Source: Streptosporangiaceae bacterium (GTDB lineage: Bacteria > Actinomycetota > Actinomycetes > Streptosporangiales > Streptosporangiaceae). Taken from it: a DNA stretch of 23,332 bases. Of the stretch, positions 7,249 to 14,360 are shown one piece after another. The notes beneath the pieces were generated by a model. The model had not been told where the DNA came from. It was given only the letters and a program-made list of their open reading frames with translations, and ran no database searches. Numbering within the stretch: the first letter of the stretch is position 1; the number at the start of each line of letters is the position of its first letter. The position numbers and the translations under genes were made by a program. The DNA lies in the NCBI GenBank assembly GCA_030045295.1, contig JASIGD010000614.1, forward strand, positions 1-23,332, given 5' to 3'.

Positions 7249-7266
7249 TATCGTGACACGATATAG
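7249..7266. promoter_or_regulatory. Second operator-like element: perfect 15-bp palindrome plus TATAG
   Basis: TATCGTG-A-CACGATA (7249-7263) is a perfect palindrome with a single central base, running into TATAGA, a -10-like hexamer. It shares CACGATATAG with the element upstream of marR. It sits between the inverted remnant and the small gene at 7370, about 105 bases from the latter. It is a candidate binding site for the neighbouring MarR protein or for another regulator not in the window. Confidence 0.5.
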
Positions 7267-7369
7267 ATATCGATGGCCGCAGAATTCGGCCCTCGGAGCC
7301 CGTGCGCGATGCCCCACAGTTCCTGGGCTCGTAGGTTACGATTTGCGTGAGTGATCGGTGGTGGCGAAC

Positions 7370-7687
7370 ATGAAGCAGTACAAGTTCCAGGCCCTGGTTA
7401 CGCCCTACCGGGACCAGGACGGCGGTTCACGCGAGCAGCTCGGTTCCGGGTCGCATCGCATGGTGCTGCGCGCCAAAAACAGCGAAACCCACCGCAGCCA
7501 GGTCTTCAGCGCGCTGGTCGACGGCGAGGACGAAATGCCGTTCGGGTCCAGGAAGCCGCAGATCATGGTCACGCTGCGGGTCGTCGGCGACGACGTTACC
7601 GATTACCTCGACGTCGGCACTCACTTCAGCCTCTGGCTCGGGAGCGATATCGGCGAGGGCGTCGTGACCCGCCGCCTGCGCCTTTGA
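7370..7687 (+). CDS. Small conserved hypothetical protein (MKQYKFQALV family)
   Basis: This 105-residue protein begins MKQYKFQALVTPYR and ends in a block DYLDVGTHFSLWLGSDIGEGVVTRRL. Proteins of this shape occur in actinomycetes; the C-terminal half looks like a small beta-barrel of the kind found in EF-Tu domain 2 relatives, but I cannot give a function. There is no signal peptide or membrane segment. GTG codons at 7358 and 7361 are in frame; the ATG at 7370 is preferred because the family and the nearby inverted remnant both start at MK. The ribosome binding site is weak. The upstream region contains the 7249 palindrome. Confidence 0.65.
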   Translation: MKQYKFQALVTPYRDQDGGSREQLGSGSHRMVLRAKNSETHRSQVFSALVDGEDEMPFGSRKPQIMVTLRVVGDDVTDYLDVGTHFSLWLGSDIGEGVVTRRLRL

Positions 7688-7736
7688 CTCCTCCGCCCGC
7701 CACGAGGTCCGTGCGGGACGGCCATACAGTGTGAGC

Positions 7737-9056
7737 ATGGCTGAAGCGCGGTACGACACCGTCGCCGACTTTTACGCCACCGCCTTCAACGAGGTGGATG
7801 ACCCGGTCTCCGCGGCCCTGCTCGATCTGCTCGGGCCGCCCGCCGGGCTGCGCGTCCTCGACGTCGCCTGCGGGCACGGCCGCCTCACGCGGGAGCTGGC
7901 CAGGCGGGGCGCGAACGTGACGGGCGTCGACATCTCCGCGGCGCTGATCGGCAAGGCCCTGGAGGCCGAGCGAGCGGACCCGCTTGGCATCCGCTACCTC
8001 CGCGCCGACGTGGCGTCCCCGGGCGGGCTGGACCCGGGCGGGCTGGACCCGGCGGTGTACGACGCGGTGACCTGTCACTTCGGCCTATCGGAGATAGATG
8101 ACCTCGACGGGGCCGTCGCCGCCGTCAGCGCCGCGCTGAAGCCCGCCGGACGCTTCGTGTTCTCGATCCTGCACCCGTGCTTCCCCGGCGTGACCGACGT
8201 CGCCGGCTCCTGGCCGGCGACCTCTCGGTACTACGACGAGGGCTGGTGGACCGCGGACGCCGCACGGTCCCCGCTGCGCCGCCAGGTCGGCGCCAATCAC
8301 CGCATGCTGTCCACCTACGTCAACACGTTCCGCCGGCACGGCCTCTGGCTGGATCAGATGACCGAGCCGGCGCCGTCGGAGCAGTGGAGCAAGAGCAGGC
8401 CCGGCGCGGGCCGGGTCCCGGTCTACGTCGTGGCCAGGTGCGTCACCACGGCGATTTGCCGGTTACTGGGCCGCGCCGCGCTGCTGAGGGGGACGGCTGA
8501 TCCTGGCCGCGAACAGGTCGCGGAGGCTAACGACGCCGCGTACCTGCCGTCCTTCCAGGATGGGGAGATGGCGGAAGCCGTTCAAGAGCATTATCTGGGC
8601 CGCGTCCTCGACCGTCGTGTCCGGCCCGGCGGACTGCGGGTCCTTGGTCATCCACGCCGAGACCTGCACGGTAGTCAGGTCGGTCCCGGATGCCGCGGCC
8701 CTGAGGATATCGCGCTCGGTGAGGATGCCGACCAGGAAGGATCCCTGCATGACGAGGGCCGAGCCCACTCTCTCGCGTACCATCTGGGCGGCGGCTTCCG
8801 CCATGGGGCTTTCCGGGCTGGTCAGCACCACCCGCGTATGCATCACCTCGCCGACCGTGAAGACCCGGCGGCCGTCCTCAGCCACTTTCGCCGATCTCGA
8901 ACAGCTCTGAGTCGTCGTGCGGGGCGGCGGGCCCGGCTAGCTCCTCGGACAGCATCCGCCACAGGGATCCTGCCCACCCGGACAGCTGCGGCCACCGCAT
9001 CCAGAAGAGCTGCAGGGTTGTCTCGTCGAACTCGGCGTGTGCCTGGTCAGGGGTGA
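7737..9056 (+). CDS. SAM-dependent methyltransferase, frame running on past the domain end
   Basis: Residues 1-236 (to about 8445) form a class I methyltransferase of the UbiE/Methyltransf_11 type. Motif I is VLDVACGHGRLTREL at 40-54, an acidic post-I residue lies in VTGVDIS, ALKPAGRFVFSILHPCF follows at 133-149, and the usual last strand is VPVYVVARC. Homologues stop about here. This frame has no stop until 9056; its last 200 codons are simply the antisense of the CBS-domain gene and its upstream partner, which are clearly real. The natural stop therefore appears lost by substitution, frameshift or sequence error. The start ATG 7737 fits the family (MAEARYDTVADFY) better than the GTG at 7731. 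Substrate unknown. Confidence 0.6.
   Translation: MAEARYDTVADFYATAFNEVDDPVSAALLDLLGPPAGLRVLDVACGHGRLTRELARRGANVTGVDISAALIGKALEAERADPLGIRYLRADVASPGGLDPGGLDPAVYDAVTCHFGLSEIDDLDGAVAAVSAALKPAGRFVFSILHPCFPGVTDVAGSWPATSRYYDEGWWTADAARSPLRRQVGANHRMLSTYVNTFRRHGLWLDQMTEPAPSEQWSKSRPGAGRVPVYVVARCVTTAICRLLGRAALLRGTADPGREQVAEANDAAYLPSFQDGEMAEAVQEHYLGRVLDRRVRPGGLRVLGHPRRDLHGSQVGPGCRGPEDIALGEDADQEGSLHDEGRAHSLAYHLGGGFRHGAFRAGQHHPRMHHLADREDPAAVLSHFRRSRTALSRRAGRRARLAPRTASATGILPTRTAAATASRRAAGLSRRTRRVPGQG
8021..8050 (+). repeat. 15-bp exact tandem duplication inside the methyltransferase gene
   Basis: Positions 8021-8035 and 8036-8050 are identical, so the protein contains GGLDP twice in a row (residues 96-105). 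The duplication keeps the frame and lies in a loop after the third strand of the Rossmann fold. Confidence 0.9.
8463..8885 (-). CDS. CBS-domain pair protein
   Basis: A stand-alone Bateman module of 140 residues with two CBS motifs: about 9-64 (VGEVMHTRVVLTSPESPMAEAA through LVGILTERDILRA) and 73-130 (VSAWMTKDPQSAGPDTTVEDA through VRGVVSLRDLFA). Such proteins bind adenine nucleotides or SAM and act as energy or stress sensors; actinobacterial examples include hypoxia-induced proteins. The GTG start at 8885 overlaps the stop of the upstream small gene by eight bases, suggesting translational coupling. The gene lies opposite the run-on part of the methyltransferase frame. The family is certain; the ligand is not. 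Confidence 0.88.
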   Translation of the reverse strand: MAEDGRRVFTVGEVMHTRVVLTSPESPMAEAAAQMVRERVGSALVMQGSFLVGILTERDILRAAASGTDLTTVQVSAWMTKDPQSAGPDTTVEDAAQIMLLNGFRHLPILEGRQVRGVVSLRDLFAARISRPPQQRGAAQ

Positions 9057-9120
9057 TCGAGTGAGTAAAGTCCTCGAGTTGGTGGATTAGTTCGAGGAAA
9101 CGGTCGGCGCTGCCATCCAT
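8878..9120 (-). CDS. Small hypothetical protein coupled to the CBS protein
   Basis: An 80-residue soluble, acidic protein (MDGSADRFLELIHQLEDFTH...), probably helical, with several Trp residues in LQLFWMRWPQLSGWAGSLW. I do not recognise the family. In-frame GTG and ATG codons lie upstream at 9129 and 9126, but GGAGG at 9129-9133 is eight bases from the ATG at 9120, which is therefore chosen. The gene overlaps the CBS gene by eight bases, so the two are probably made together and may work together. Confidence 0.7.
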   Translation of the reverse strand: MDGSADRFLELIHQLEDFTHSITPDQAHAEFDETTLQLFWMRWPQLSGWAGSLWRMLSEELAGPAAPHDDSELFEIGESG

Positions 9121-9527
9121 TCGCATCACCTCCAGGGGAGTGCGGCGTCGGCCGCGGAAGCAGGGTGGAGAGGGTCACGTGACGCCAAGTGGGGTGATCC
9201 ATACCCCGAAAGTACGGCGCGCATGAGGGCAACGCCGGCATATTTTTGCTGCTGCCCGACAAAAATGTCCCGGCCGGCTGGACAAAAGCGACAGACGAGG
9301 GCGGACAGCCTGGCGCGGGCATGATGCACCACGCGGGGCAGGGCGGGGTCAGCCGGTCGAGCCTGAATCGGGACCGGTTCGCTGCCGCCGGGGACAGGTG
9401 GCCATCTGCCGGAACGCTCCGGGGACGCATGTTTGCTTGTCAGGGAAGCGTGATGACGGGGATATCATGGCGTGCACCGTTCGCGAGGTTTCCCGCCTGT
9501 TAACCAACGCAGCGATAGGCAAAGGTA
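9121..9527. other. Intergenic region between two divergent genes
   Basis: It should hold promoters for the small-protein/CBS unit (leftward) and the glycosyltransferase (rightward). The only distinct element I see is GACA-AAAA-TGTC at 9258-9269, set in a longer CCCGAC...GTCCC context, which resembles a dimeric regulator site. Open frames here have no family character. Confidence 0.5.
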
Positions 9528-10295
9528 GTGACAGAGCCACATCCACCCGCTGACCGGCCAGCCGCGCAGAGCGTCATCATCATGCCCACGTACAACGAAC
9601 GGCAGAACCTGGAAACCCTCGCGGGCCGGGCCAGGGCGGCGCTGCCAGAGGCTGACCTGCTGATCGTCGACGACAACAGCCCCGACGGCACCGGTGACAT
9701 CGCGGACAAGCTGGCCGAGGCCGATCCGTATGTCCAGGTCATGCACCGGACGGAGAAGGCGGGCCTGGGCAAGGCGTACGTGGCCGGGTTCAGCTGGGCG
9801 CTCGAGCACGGTTACGACGTGATCGTGGAGATGGACGCGGACGGCTCGCACCAGCCCGAGTACCTGCCCAGCTTGGTCGGCGCGCTGGCCCGCGCGGACC
9901 TCGCCATCGGATCCCGGTGGACGCGCGGCGGCAAGGTGGTCAACTGGCCTAAATCCCGCGAGGTGCTCTCCCGCGGCGCCAACGTCTACACCAGGCTCAT
10001 GCTCGGTCTCAGCGTCCGCGACGCGACCGCGGGGTTCCGCGCCTACCGGGCCTCCACCCTGCGCACGATCAGCCTCAGCCAGGTCCAGTCGGCCGGGTAC
10101 TGCTTCCAGATCGACCTGACGCTGCGGGTCGCGGAGGCCGGCCTGAGGATCGTCGAGATACCGATCACGTTCGTGGAACGGGAGCACGGCGCCAGCAAGA
10201 TGAGCAACGGCATCATCTTGGAGGCATTCTGGCGGGTCGCGCAGTGGGGCGCGGCCAGGCGGCTCCGCCAGCTCAGGTCCCGCAGGGCCAGCTGA
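9528..10295 (+). CDS. Polyprenol-phosphate mannosyltransferase-like GT2 enzyme
   Basis: A family 2 glycosyltransferase close to dolichol/polyprenol monophosphomannose synthases, which move mannose from GDP-mannose to polyprenyl phosphate at the inner face of the membrane for lipoglycan and glycoprotein synthesis. In 255 residues it shows VIIMPTYNERQNLE at 16-29, LLIVDDNSPDGTGDIAD at 44-60, the metal-binding DxD in EMDADGSHQPEY (Asp103, Asp105), IGSRWTRGG, and DATAGFRAYR before the acceptor helix. It lacks the C-terminal membrane domain and the fused acyltransferase found in mycobacterial Ppm1. The GTG at 9528 has only AAAGG very close upstream. It ends 16 bases from the convergent rbpA gene. 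Donor sugar inferred from family. Confidence 0.83.
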   Translation: MTEPHPPADRPAAQSVIIMPTYNERQNLETLAGRARAALPEADLLIVDDNSPDGTGDIADKLAEADPYVQVMHRTEKAGLGKAYVAGFSWALEHGYDVIVEMDADGSHQPEYLPSLVGALARADLAIGSRWTRGGKVVNWPKSREVLSRGANVYTRLMLGLSVRDATAGFRAYRASTLRTISLSQVQSAGYCFQIDLTLRVAEAGLRIVEIPITFVEREHGASKMSNGIILEAFWRVAQWGAARRLRQLRSRRAS

Positions 10296-10310
10296 ACCCC
10301 GGGGGGGTGG

Positions 10311-10697
10311 CTACGCGCTCCTGCGGTGCGCGCGGCTCGTGCCCAGGTCGCGTCCGCCCTCGGCGCTGCGGCGTTCCCTGATGACCTCGAGCCGCTCGGC
10401 GAGCACCGCCTCGAGATCCTCGACCGTGCGCCGCTCCATGAGCATGTCCCAGTGACTGCGCGGCGGCTTCGCCTTCTTGGGGGACGGGGACTCGCCGGTG
10501 GCTGCGATGGCGACCGCGCCACAGACACGGCACTCCCACGTGGCAGGAAGTTCCGCCTCGGCCGCGAAAGGCACGCTAAAGTGGTGCCCGTTCGGGCAAT
10601 CGAAAGCGACGTCCTGACGCGGTGCCAGGTCGGTATTCCTGTCGTTCTCGTAGCTCGTCGCACCGAGCCGGGTGCCGCGAAGTGCGCGTTCGGCCAT
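10311..10697 (-). CDS. rbpA: RNA polymerase-binding protein RbpA
   Basis: An actinobacteria-specific RNA polymerase accessory factor that binds the principal sigma factor and promoter DNA and stabilises the open complex. The 128-residue protein has the typical N-terminus MAERALRGTRLGATSYEND, the core domain with CPNGHHFSVPF and WECRVCG (an incomplete zinc-ribbon-like set of cysteines), and the sigma-interacting C-terminal segment HWDMLMERRTVEDLEAVLAERLEVIR at about 83-107. The ATG at 10697 has GGGAGG (10707-10712) nine bases upstream. A SigR-type promoter lies upstream (separate entry). The family name is certain. Confidence 0.97.
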   Translation of the reverse strand: MAERALRGTRLGATSYENDRNTDLAPRQDVAFDCPNGHHFSVPFAAEAELPATWECRVCGAVAIAATGESPSPKKAKPPRSHWDMLMERRTVEDLEAVLAERLEVIRERRSAEGGRDLGTSRAHRRSA

Positions 10698-10736
10698 TGG
10701 TTGCTGCCTCCCAGGCGATCAGCGGTCTTAGTTGGC

Positions 10737-10762
10737 AACACTGAATACCCGGACAAGATTCC
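10737..10762 (-). promoter_or_regulatory. SigR-type promoter of rbpA
   Basis: On the minus strand GGAAT (10762-10758), an 18-base spacer and GTT (10739-10737) match the consensus of the thiol-oxidative-stress sigma factor SigR. rbpA of Streptomyces coelicolor is known to have a SigR-dependent promoter. A start site about 7 bases on would give a leader of some 30 bases that includes the ribosome binding site. Confidence 0.75.
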
Positions 10763-10879
10763 CCCTGCGCACGTTACCCAATCGTTTTTTTGCGAAAGTT
10801 CGCAGCTATCGGCCCTTTGCCGGGCATCGTGTACGCAGCTAGCGCCCCTCGCGGGCCTGGGAACCGGGTAGGGAACCGG

Positions 10880-11659
<780 letters not shown>

Positions 11660-11724
11660 GATCGCTAGTATGCCCGCCGCAGGCGCTGACCCGATGAACT
11701 GCAGGTGTCCGGCGGATTATCCGG

Positions 11725-12351
11725 TCAGGGACCGGTGCTGCCCGGTTCGGTCCAGGCCCGGCGGCGCGCCTCCGCCAGCGCGACGGCCGCGGCCACCGCG
11801 ACGTTGAGCGACCCGACCCGGCCGGGCAGCGGGATATACGCGACCGCGTCGGCGATGGCGAGCAGCGCCGGCGAGCAGCCGTGATCCTCGTTGCCGACGG
11901 CGAGGCAGACGTCGCCGTCCAGCGGCGCCTCGTGCAGCGGGACGGCGCCTGACGCCAACTCGACGACGACCACCCGCAGGCCCATGGCCGCCGCCGCCTT
12001 GGCCGCGGTCACCGGGTTCGGCTCGGAGGACGCCTGGACCAGGCGCTGGGTGCCGAGCGCCGTCTTGCCGACCCCCGGGTGCGACAGCGGCGCGGTGCCG
12101 CCGCACAGCCACAGGTGCTCGGCCCCGAACGCGGCGGCGGAGCGGACGATGGAGCCGACGTTGAACGGCTGGCTGACCGAGTCCAGCAGCAGCGCCAGCC
12201 GGGCCTGACAGGCGCGGCGCCACTCGCGGTTCAGCCGCTTGACCTCGGTGGGGCGCAGCTGCCTGGGGGGCGGGGGGGACGGGGGGCGGGCAGCCCCCGG
12301 CGGGCGGGGGGTGTCCGAGCGGGGTCGTCCACCCTGAGGACGCACCGTCAC
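11725..12351 (-). CDS. TrmH/SpoU-type RNA methyltransferase
   Basis: A SPOUT-superfamily methyltransferase that puts a methyl group on a ribose 2'-OH of tRNA or rRNA. The three SpoU motifs are clear: NVGSIVRSAAAFGAEHLWLCG (64-84), CLAVGNEDHGCSPALL (149-164) and IPLPGRVGSLNVAVAAAVALAEARRR (173-198), the last two building the trefoil knot. The first 35 residues are Pro/Arg-rich and low in complexity, encoded by long G-runs on the opposite strand. The frame is open much further upstream, but that is the shadow of the next gene; GTG 12351 is chosen because it overlaps the upstream TGA as GTGA. Third gene of a coupled leftward set. Target base unknown. Confidence 0.87.
   Translation of the reverse strand: MTVRPQGGRPRSDTPRPPGAARPPSPPPPRQLRPTEVKRLNREWRRACQARLALLLDSVSQPFNVGSIVRSAAAFGAEHLWLCGGTAPLSHPGVGKTALGTQRLVQASSEPNPVTAAKAAAAMGLRVVVVELASGAVPLHEAPLDGDVCLAVGNEDHGCSPALLAIADAVAYIPLPGRVGSLNVAVAAAVALAEARRRAWTEPGSTGP
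12265..12290 (+). repeat. G-run cluster (possible G-quadruplex)
   Basis: Four G-runs of 6, 7, 6 and 3 bases are separated by one- or two-base loops (12265-12270, 12272-12278, 12281-12286, 12288-12290). They lie on the template strand of the TrmH-type gene and encode its Pro-rich N-terminal segment. Confidence 0.6.
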
Positions 12352-13013
12352 GGGGGAGTCACCACGGGCCGTTCGGGCAAAGAATGGACCTGGAACAGGC
12401 GGTAGCCGCTTCGTGCGGCCAGACGCGTCACGGGCCAGCCCTGCCCGGCCAGCCAGCGGTACAGCGAGTCGGCGCCCAGGTTGCGCGCGGCCACCAGGTA
12501 CGCCTGACCGCCGGGCTCGTCGCGGCTGAGCCGGTCGAGCCATCCGCTGAGCAGCTCGTGCAGGGCCGTCTTGCCGATGCGGACCGGCGGGTTGGACCAT
12601 ATCCCGGCCAGCCGGGCGGGAACCGACGGGTCGTCGGGGGTCACGCTGCGCACGTTGGTCAGGCCGGCCGCCGCCGCGTTCTGCGCGCACAGCGAGAGGG
12701 CCCGCTCGTTGACGTCGACCGCCCACACGACGGCTCCGGGCGAGCGCGCCGCCAGCACGCAGGCGATCGGGCCGTAGCCGCAGCCGAGATCGAGCAGGTC
12801 GCCCGAGGCCGGCGGGGCGGGGGAGGCCTCGAGCAGCAGGCGGGTGCCCGGGTCGAGCCGCCCGGGGGAGAAGACCCCGGCGTCCGTGGCCAGCTCCAGG
12901 TAGACATCGGGCAGCACCACCCGCACCCGGCCAGGGCGGTGCGGAGCCCGCGGCTGCGCCGAGAAGTAATGCTCGCTGCCGGGCGCAGCGCTCGCTCGCC
13001 GGGCCTGGGTCAC
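12348..13013 (-). CDS. RsmC-like class I methyltransferase
   Basis: A class I SAM methyltransferase of the RsmC/MTS family, whose best-known member makes m2G1207 in 16S rRNA. Of 221 residues, the N-terminus (HYFSAQPRAPHRPGRVRVVL) is the usual lead-in, motif I is DLLDLGCGYGPIACVLA at 72-88, the acidic residue is in WAVDVNERAL at 97-106, and the catalytic NPP motif (NPPVRIGK) is at 141-148, as expected for an amino-group methylating enzyme. It is shorter than E. coli RsmC because it lacks the duplicated N-terminal domain, as is common in actinobacteria. The GTG start overlaps the DUF3817 stop; its own stop overlaps the TrmH-type start. Confidence 0.85.
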   Translation of the reverse strand: MTQARRASAAPGSEHYFSAQPRAPHRPGRVRVVLPDVYLELATDAGVFSPGRLDPGTRLLLEASPAPPASGDLLDLGCGYGPIACVLAARSPGAVVWAVDVNERALSLCAQNAAAAGLTNVRSVTPDDPSVPARLAGIWSNPPVRIGKTALHELLSGWLDRLSRDEPGGQAYLVAARNLGADSLYRWLAGQGWPVTRLAARSGYRLFQVHSLPERPVVTPP

Positions 13014-13357
13014 GAGGCTCGTTCACGGCTCACGGGCTCGGCGGCCTGGGCCTGGGCGGCCAGCGCGGGGTTGATGAACCGGCGGGTGACCCACCGCTCG
13101 ACGATGAACGTCATGACCGGGACCGTGCCGGCCAGCAGCATGATCACGGTCGGCTTGGTCGCCAGCTTGAGCATCCTGGACAGGATCCACGCATTCACCA
13201 GGTAGATGATGTAGAGGATGCCGTGCGTGACGCCGACGTAGTTGGCCACGGCCGGCTTGCCCGCTATCTGCAGCGGGATGCCGACGAAGCACAAGATAAT
13301 CAGCACCACGCCGGTTATGTAGGCCATTACCCGGTACCGGAGCACCGCTGCCTTCAC
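13010..13357 (-). CDS. DUF3817 family membrane protein
   Basis: A 115-residue integral membrane protein with three hydrophobic segments: about 10-30 (VMAYITGVVLIILCFVGIPL), 42-60 (GVTHGILYIIYLVNAWILS) and 69-87 (PTVIMLLAGTVPVMTFIVE). The pattern GVTHGILYIIYLVNAW and the order of segments match DUF3817, which is widespread in actinobacteria and has no known function. The GTG at 13357 has GGGAGAT eight bases upstream. It is coupled by a GTGA overlap to the RsmC-like gene. Confidence 0.85.
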   Translation of the reverse strand: MKAAVLRYRVMAYITGVVLIILCFVGIPLQIAGKPAVANYVGVTHGILYIIYLVNAWILSRMLKLATKPTVIMLLAGTVPVMTFIVERWVTRRFINPALAAQAQAAEPVSRERAS

Positions 13358-13388
13358 GGTCTCATCTCCCGATCGTCGCTGTAACTAC

Positions 13389-13856
13389 TTATCGCAGCCC
13401 GTGCCACCCGCCGTGGCGCTTGGCCTCCGAGTTGAGCCGCGCCAGGTATGCGTTGTAGGCGCTGAGCTCCGTGTCTTCCTCGTCCGCGGGTGCGGCGGTG
13501 CTCGCCTGCACGGACCCGACGCCGAGGGGGAGATCCTCCCGGCTGCCGTCGGGTTCGGGCTGTGCGCCGCGCTTTTCCCGGAACTCGTCCCTGATCGTCC
13601 TGGCCCAGAAGACCACGGCGAAACAGGCGAACAGCGGCCACTCAAACGTGTATGCCCAGCTCAGGCCGTTACCAGAGAGCGCGCGGTGGAACTGCCAGTC
13701 ACCGAGCCAGAGCATGCCAAAGAAGGAGACCACCATGAGCAGATGCCACCCCAGCCAGCGGGGCTTGAAAAGGAAGCCCCACACCGGGCCTGAGGGCTCG
13801 GGGCGCTCAGGTCGCTCCGCGGGCATCGCGCCGTCCGCGGGGCCAGTGTTCTCCAT
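13389..13856 (-). CDS. Conserved membrane protein of unknown function
   Basis: A 155-residue protein with a Pro/Glu-rich cytoplasmic start, two membrane segments at about 33-51 (PRWLGWHLLMVVSFFGMLWLG and following) and 68-84 (AYTFEWPLFACFAVVFW), and a long charged tail ending AYNAYLARLNSEAKRHGG. The pattern of a W-rich helix, LGDWQFHRA and FEWPLF recurs in a family next to DUF3817 genes in actinomycetes; I know of no function. The ATG at 13856 has no clear ribosome binding site; an in-frame ATG at 13826 is possible. It lies 31 bases upstream of the DUF3817 gene on the same strand, so both may be co-transcribed. Confidence 0.75.
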   Translation of the reverse strand: MENTGPADGAMPAERPERPEPSGPVWGFLFKPRWLGWHLLMVVSFFGMLWLGDWQFHRALSGNGLSWAYTFEWPLFACFAVVFWARTIRDEFREKRGAQPEPDGSREDLPLGVGSVQASTAAPADEEDTELSAYNAYLARLNSEAKRHGGWHGLR

Positions 13857-13960
13857 GCCATGAGACTAGCGCTGCCGCGGAAGTACCAGGGAGGCTGCCG
13901 GCCCCCGCGCTGAGGAATCTTCGCGTTCGGGTGAACGGTTCCCTGTGGCCAGGCTGCCTC

Positions 13961-13966
13961 CATAAT
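13961..13966 (+). promoter_or_regulatory. -10 box of a probable leaderless transcript
   Basis: CATAAT is followed after six bases by the ATG at 13973, which has no ribosome binding site. This is the spacing expected when transcription begins at the start codon. A clear -35 box is not visible. Confidence 0.4.
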
Positions 13967-13972
13967 TCTCTC

Positions 13973-14323
13973 ATGGGTCTGTTCGCCGGCTTCTCGCGTG
14001 AAGCGGGGCGGCTGCCCGGCCGGCTTGACGACCTGCACGGCCCATGGCAGGGCACCGTCGTGCTGCCGGTCCACCTGAGCTGGCACGGGGCGCGGGAGTT
14101 TGACATCGGCAACGAGCGGCGCAGGCTGCTCATGTACAGCATCGTGCTCAGCCAGGGACGGCGGAACGAGGTGACCCGCTTCCTCAACCCGTGGCGGTTG
14201 CGCGACGACTGGCCGCAGCTGCGCCCGCTGGTCAGCAGCGGGATGCGGCGGGCCTGCGAACGCAAGCTCGGGCTCCCCGCGCCCGGCTCCCGCTTTCGCC
14301 ACGCCGAGCACGGGCAGCCCTGA
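13973..14323 (+). CDS. Hypothetical protein
   Basis: A 116-residue soluble protein with the segments LPGRLDDLHGPWQGTVVLPV, WHGAREFDIGNERRRLLMYS and NEVTRFLNPWRLRDDWPQLR. I recognise no domain and see no signal peptide. The frame could start at ATG 13931, but the ATG at 13973 is preferred because it follows a good -10 box. It lies 37 bases upstream of the adenylate kinase gene on the same strand and could be part of that unit. Confidence 0.65.
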   Translation: MGLFAGFSREAGRLPGRLDDLHGPWQGTVVLPVHLSWHGAREFDIGNERRRLLMYSIVLSQGRRNEVTRFLNPWRLRDDWPQLRPLVSSGMRRACERKLGLPAPGSRFRHAEHGQP

Positions 14324-14360
14324 CCGGGCACGAAGCCGCGCGGTATGCCAGGCTGATGAC

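Noticed and set aside
7163..7354. Rightward 63-codon frame between marR and the small gene
   Set aside because: It runs through the inverted remnant and the 7249 palindrome, has no ribosome binding site and shows no recognisable sequence.
9047..9503. Short frames on both strands of the 9121-9527 intergenic region
   Set aside because: Composition and lack of ribosome binding sites suggest chance frames.
12352..13026. Upstream extension of the TrmH-type frame
   Set aside because: It is the shadow of the RsmC-like methyltransferase; the GTGA overlap at 12348-12351 marks the real start.
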